Source: G963674505 sp964575975 (GTDB lineage: Bacteria; Desulfobacterota; Desulfobacteria; Desulfobacterales; SKZT01). From it: a stretch of DNA of 14,910 nucleotides. The position numbers and the translations under genes were made by a program. The notes beneath the pieces are model-generated. The model was not told the origin of the DNA. It searched no databases and saw only the letters and a list, made by a program, of their open reading frames with translations. This document shows, in pieces, positions 12,450-14,910 of the stretch. Each line of letters begins with the position of its first letter. Position 1 is the stretch's first letter. The stretch spans positions 1 to 14,910 of the forward strand of contig CAZNTU010000136.1 in NCBI GenBank assembly GCA_964575975.1, written 5' to 3'.

Positions 12450-14141
12450 TCGCTGACTTTCCGCTGTAATCAGTGCCTGAAAAAAGGAATTGCCGCCCAT
12501 GTCAATCACCATATTGGGTCCTTTGATATCAAAAAGATTGACGATCCTGCTTGCAGTGACATTGGGCATCAAACCCGGGAGCGTATAAGGGCCGGAGCTG
12601 ATATTATCCTTTTTGACGGTTTCAATGATTTTATCGAGTATTCGATTCATATCGGACTTTGCGTCCATGCGGTTTATGTTTTCACTGAAAACCCTTTTAA
12701 GCTTGTCTATAAAAATACGCTCATTTGCCCGCACGCCCCTTTCGGTTTTGGATTCCAGTCCCACGATCACGGCAATATCGTCTTTAAACCGGTGCCAATC
12801 ATCAGGCAGGGCCGAAAAGATTTTTTCCGCCGCCAGGGACGAAAGAAATTGGCCGGCATCCATATGCTCGATCACATCGGGAAGCAGGATGGTTTTGGCG
12901 GGCAAACCAAGCGCCTTTCTATCAAAGCGCCATATTTGTTCCGGTACCTCGTTCATGGGAAAGAGGGCGCCCGTGCCAACAATCGCCAAAGCAGCGGGCT
13001 CAACTGTTTCCACCTGAATCCGGTCGCACAGGGCGGTGTGATAATCCTTATCGAACGCCTCGATAATCAGATGCGCGTTGGTTCCGCCGAAGCCGAAACT
13101 GTTGATTCCCGCACGGCGGGGATAAAAATCGATATTTTCCGGCCATGGATGTGATGATTTCGAAATGGTGAAAGGGGCGTTGTCCAACCCTAATTTCGGA
13201 TTTGGCGAGTCATATCCATATTGCCTCGGCATTGTTTTTTCCTCGAAAGCCTTGCATATTTTTATGATGGCAGCCGCCCCGGACAGCCACCCAGTGTGTC
13301 CTATCAAGGACTTTACGCTTCCTATCTCAACAGGGGGCAGGCGCCGGTCCCGTTTTTCCATGACTCTGGCAAGGGCTTTACACTCAACTTCATCGCCCAT
13401 GGGAGTGCCGGTTGCGTGAACTTCGATATATTGTATCGTGTTCAAGTCCACCTTGGCGTTTTCATACGCCCTTTCAATGGCGATGGTCTGTCCTTTTACG
13501 TTGGGCACATTGATAGACGGGCTTTTGCCGTCGCTGGACAGGCCCATGCCCCGGATTACCGAATAAATATGATCTCCATCGGCTATGGCGTCGGAAAGCC
13601 GTTTCAGAACAACAATGCCGGCGCCTTCACCGAACACGGTTCCATCGGCGGAAGCATCCAGCGGCCGGCACTGTTTATGGGCCAACCCTCTAAACTGCGC
13701 GAACAATGTATTATTGGCCGGTCCGGGTGCGAAAACGCCTCCCGCCAATACGAGATCCACCTCCGATCTTTGCAACAGCTTTATGCCCGCATCCACACCA
13801 TACAACGCCGAGGAGCAGGCTGTGTCGATCAGAAAAGTCCTTACATCCAGGCCGGTCACTTTCCGAATCACATCCGAATAAATCTTATGCTGCTCCAATT
13901 GACCGGCGTCGCCGCTTTTATAACCCCACAATTCTTCCAGGATTTTGGAAAAAGCGTCTTTCAAGCTTTGGGGTTCGTCAAGTTTTGCTAAAACTGCTTG
14001 GAGGCTTTCCAGAAACAAGGCTTCATCATATTCTTGGGAGCCGTCGGCCGTCGATCCCAGTATGCACATTATTTTATCCGCTGGATAAGAGTTGATGCCG
14101 CGCCGGTAACCGTTCAGGCTCTGAGCCGTTGCCAGCGCCAA
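12438..14141 (-). pseudogene. KS-CLF fatty-acid/polyketide synthase fragment (PUFA-synthase PfaC-like), main part, truncated by the IS
   Basis: Iterative type I synthase domains. The first is a ketosynthase: active-site Cys109 in LIDTACSSALYGVDAG, His242 in VHATGTPMGDEVE, His282 in SVKSLIGHTGWLSGAA, and FGFGGTNAHLIIEAFD at 350-365, all intact. A second KS-like domain begins at about residue 385 (PAALAIVGTGALFP) and reaches SRIVNLFDIKGPNMVIDMGG, where the catalytic Cys motif is replaced (DMGGNS for DTACSS), as expected for a chain-length-factor partner. Such KS-CLF tandems are typical of PfaC in polyunsaturated fatty acid synthases, where two dehydratase domains follow. The frame ends at 12438 with about four residues contributed by the IS right end, so the rest of the CLF and everything after it is gone. 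The TTG at 14141 is not a real start: the domain continues in another frame upstream. G+C is visibly lower than in the housekeeping part. PfaC-like is an inference; other KS-CLF-type synthases are possible. Confidence 0.8.
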
Positions 14142-14698
14142 AAACTTCTGACCTTTGGTAAGCAGGCTGAAATTATTTTCCCTGAATCACCGGAAGACAT
14201 GAAATCGGGTTTCATGTCCGGGTATATTTCGGCGATATCAACGATTCCGCCGATCCCTTTCTTGACATTGCTCCAAAATTGTTCGGAATTTTCCGCTCCC
14301 GGAAGTACACAGCCATAAGAGACGACGGCCGCCGGCATTACGGCCGTGCAGGCTTCCACCGTGAGCATATCCTTTTTCCGACGGTCGGACAAAATGACCG
14401 GTTTTTCTTCCGCTTTTTTTATCAGCGGCTTTTCTGCTTTTTCAGTTTCAGGACGATCAGAACCTTTCAGCATGTCCGGAGAAGATGCAACAGGTTCACT
14501 AGAGGGCTCAGGTAGTCCAGCAGGGCGTGAAACGAAAAAGTCTTTATGAAATGACGGACTATCCGCGATCTCGGGCACGGTGTCCGGAGTTTCATGCGTG
14601 TCGATTTTGCCTTTCTCCCCGGAATTTAACACGCCAGCCGCCAGCTTTAAACGAGACATGATCTGCGTAAAAGCGGAAAAAAAGTGAATATCGGGCAA
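14114..14698 (-). pseudogene. Linker and N-terminal part of the same KS domain, in a different frame
   Basis: Residues about 122-177 (AAVVSYGCVLPGAENSEQFW, then KKGIGGIVDIAEIYPDMKPD) are the beginning of a ketosynthase domain, which in this frame then breaks off. The continuation KGQKFLALATAQSLNG is found one frame over, so a frameshift lies near 14150-14175. Upstream is a hydrophilic, Pro/Glu/Lys/Ser-rich stretch like the flexible linkers of large multidomain synthases. It stays open without any ATG or GTG back to a TGA at 14864-14866. The TTG at 14698 is only the first nominal start and has no ribosome binding site that convinces me. In the last 210 bases of the window I recognise no further domain. 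It is therefore an internal piece of a once larger protein, or the start of a decayed one. Confidence 0.65.
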
Positions 14699-14910
14699 AA
14701 AACGCGAGATTTTACCCTTGGTTGATTTCAGGCTTATGCCCCCGCTTGCCTCTCGAGCCAGGATCTTCGCCTTTTTGACGCCTTTGCCGGGTTCTGTCGC
14801 CGGTATGATTTTTTCATCGGTCTTATCGCCTATTATTTTTTGTACTATTTTGCTTAAACTCGATCATCAAGTTTTTGAAACGGAAAAAAGACGGGTTGGC
14901 GGCCAAGTCA

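Larger units (their letters stand above)
11837..12450 (+). mobile_element. IS200/IS605-family insertion sequence (IS200-type, tnpA only), inactive
   Basis: The element consists of a left subterminal hairpin (11838-11854), a leader with an RBS-containing hairpin (11889-11939), a single Y1 HUH transposase frame (11941-12369) and a right end with three hairpins, the last at 12431-12449. No TnpB frame is present. Elements of this family move as single strands, recognise subterminal hairpins and make no target duplications, and accordingly I see no terminal inverted or direct repeats. Exact ends are uncertain by several bases to tens of bases. The right end lies inside the KS-CLF gene frame, whose natural sequence appears to stop at about 12453-12456. 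The transposase carries a nonsense codon, so this copy cannot move by itself. Confidence 0.85.

Noticed and set aside
14799..14860. Start of an acyl carrier protein (SLSKIVQKIIGDKT) upstream of the KS linker
   Set aside because: Only a vague resemblance to an ACP first helix; the DSL/DSx phosphopantetheine motif is absent from the following residues.

Overview
The window looks like a chromosomal segment of a Gram-negative bacterium. The evidence is a LolD-type ATPase, a lipoprotein-type periplasmic binding protein, and a housekeeping gene set with fairly high G+C and many C- or G-ending codons. A Desulfobacterota-like (former Deltaproteobacteria) source is my best guess from the general look of Rpe, AroQ, the IS200-like transposase and the DUF2400 protein. 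That is an impression, not a result.

Layout. Positions 1-3182 are on the plus strand: the 3' part of a DUF2400/TIGR02757 gene with its terminator, then a UvrD/Rep-family helicase whose stop overlaps the start of a LolD-type ABC ATPase by one base. From 3183 to 3577 there is only the decayed C-terminal end of a PD-(D/E)XK nuclease-like (DUF1703 type) gene. From 3578 to 10553 eight minus-strand genes form what looks like one long operon, transcribed right to left: ribF, a flippase-like membrane protein, def, fmt, rsmB, rpe, aroQ, and a solute-binding lipoprotein whose two halves are in circularly permuted order. Gaps are short and def/fmt overlap by 4 bases. The operon joins flavin cofactor synthesis, N-formyl-methionine handling, 16S rRNA methylation, the pentose phosphate pathway and the shikimate pathway.

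At 10554-10664 a compact divergent promoter region serves ribF leftwards and a tRNA-Leu(CAG) gene rightwards. The best candidate promoters in the two directions share the same -10 hexamer. The tRNA is followed by a strong terminator.

From about 10806 to the end the character changes to an accessory region full of broken genes. It holds a frameshifted remnant of a Lon-related (BREX BrxL-like) C-terminal domain, an IS200-type element whose transposase is split by one TAG stop, and a lower-G+C fragment of a large fatty-acid/polyketide synthase with a KS plus chain-length-factor-like (KS-CLF) arrangement, as in PUFA synthases. The synthase has an internal frameshift and is cut off by the right end of the IS. 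The rest of it does not reappear on the other side of the IS, so this was not a simple insertion. The tRNA-Leu next to this debris could be an island boundary, but no integrase or repeated att sequence is visible.

I see no intact novel defence or biosynthetic system. The most interesting items are the permuted binding protein, the RNA structures of the IS200-type element (an RBS-hiding hairpin whose loop is complementary to the 3' end over 17 nt), the shared -10 divergent promoter, and the truncated KS-CLF gene.
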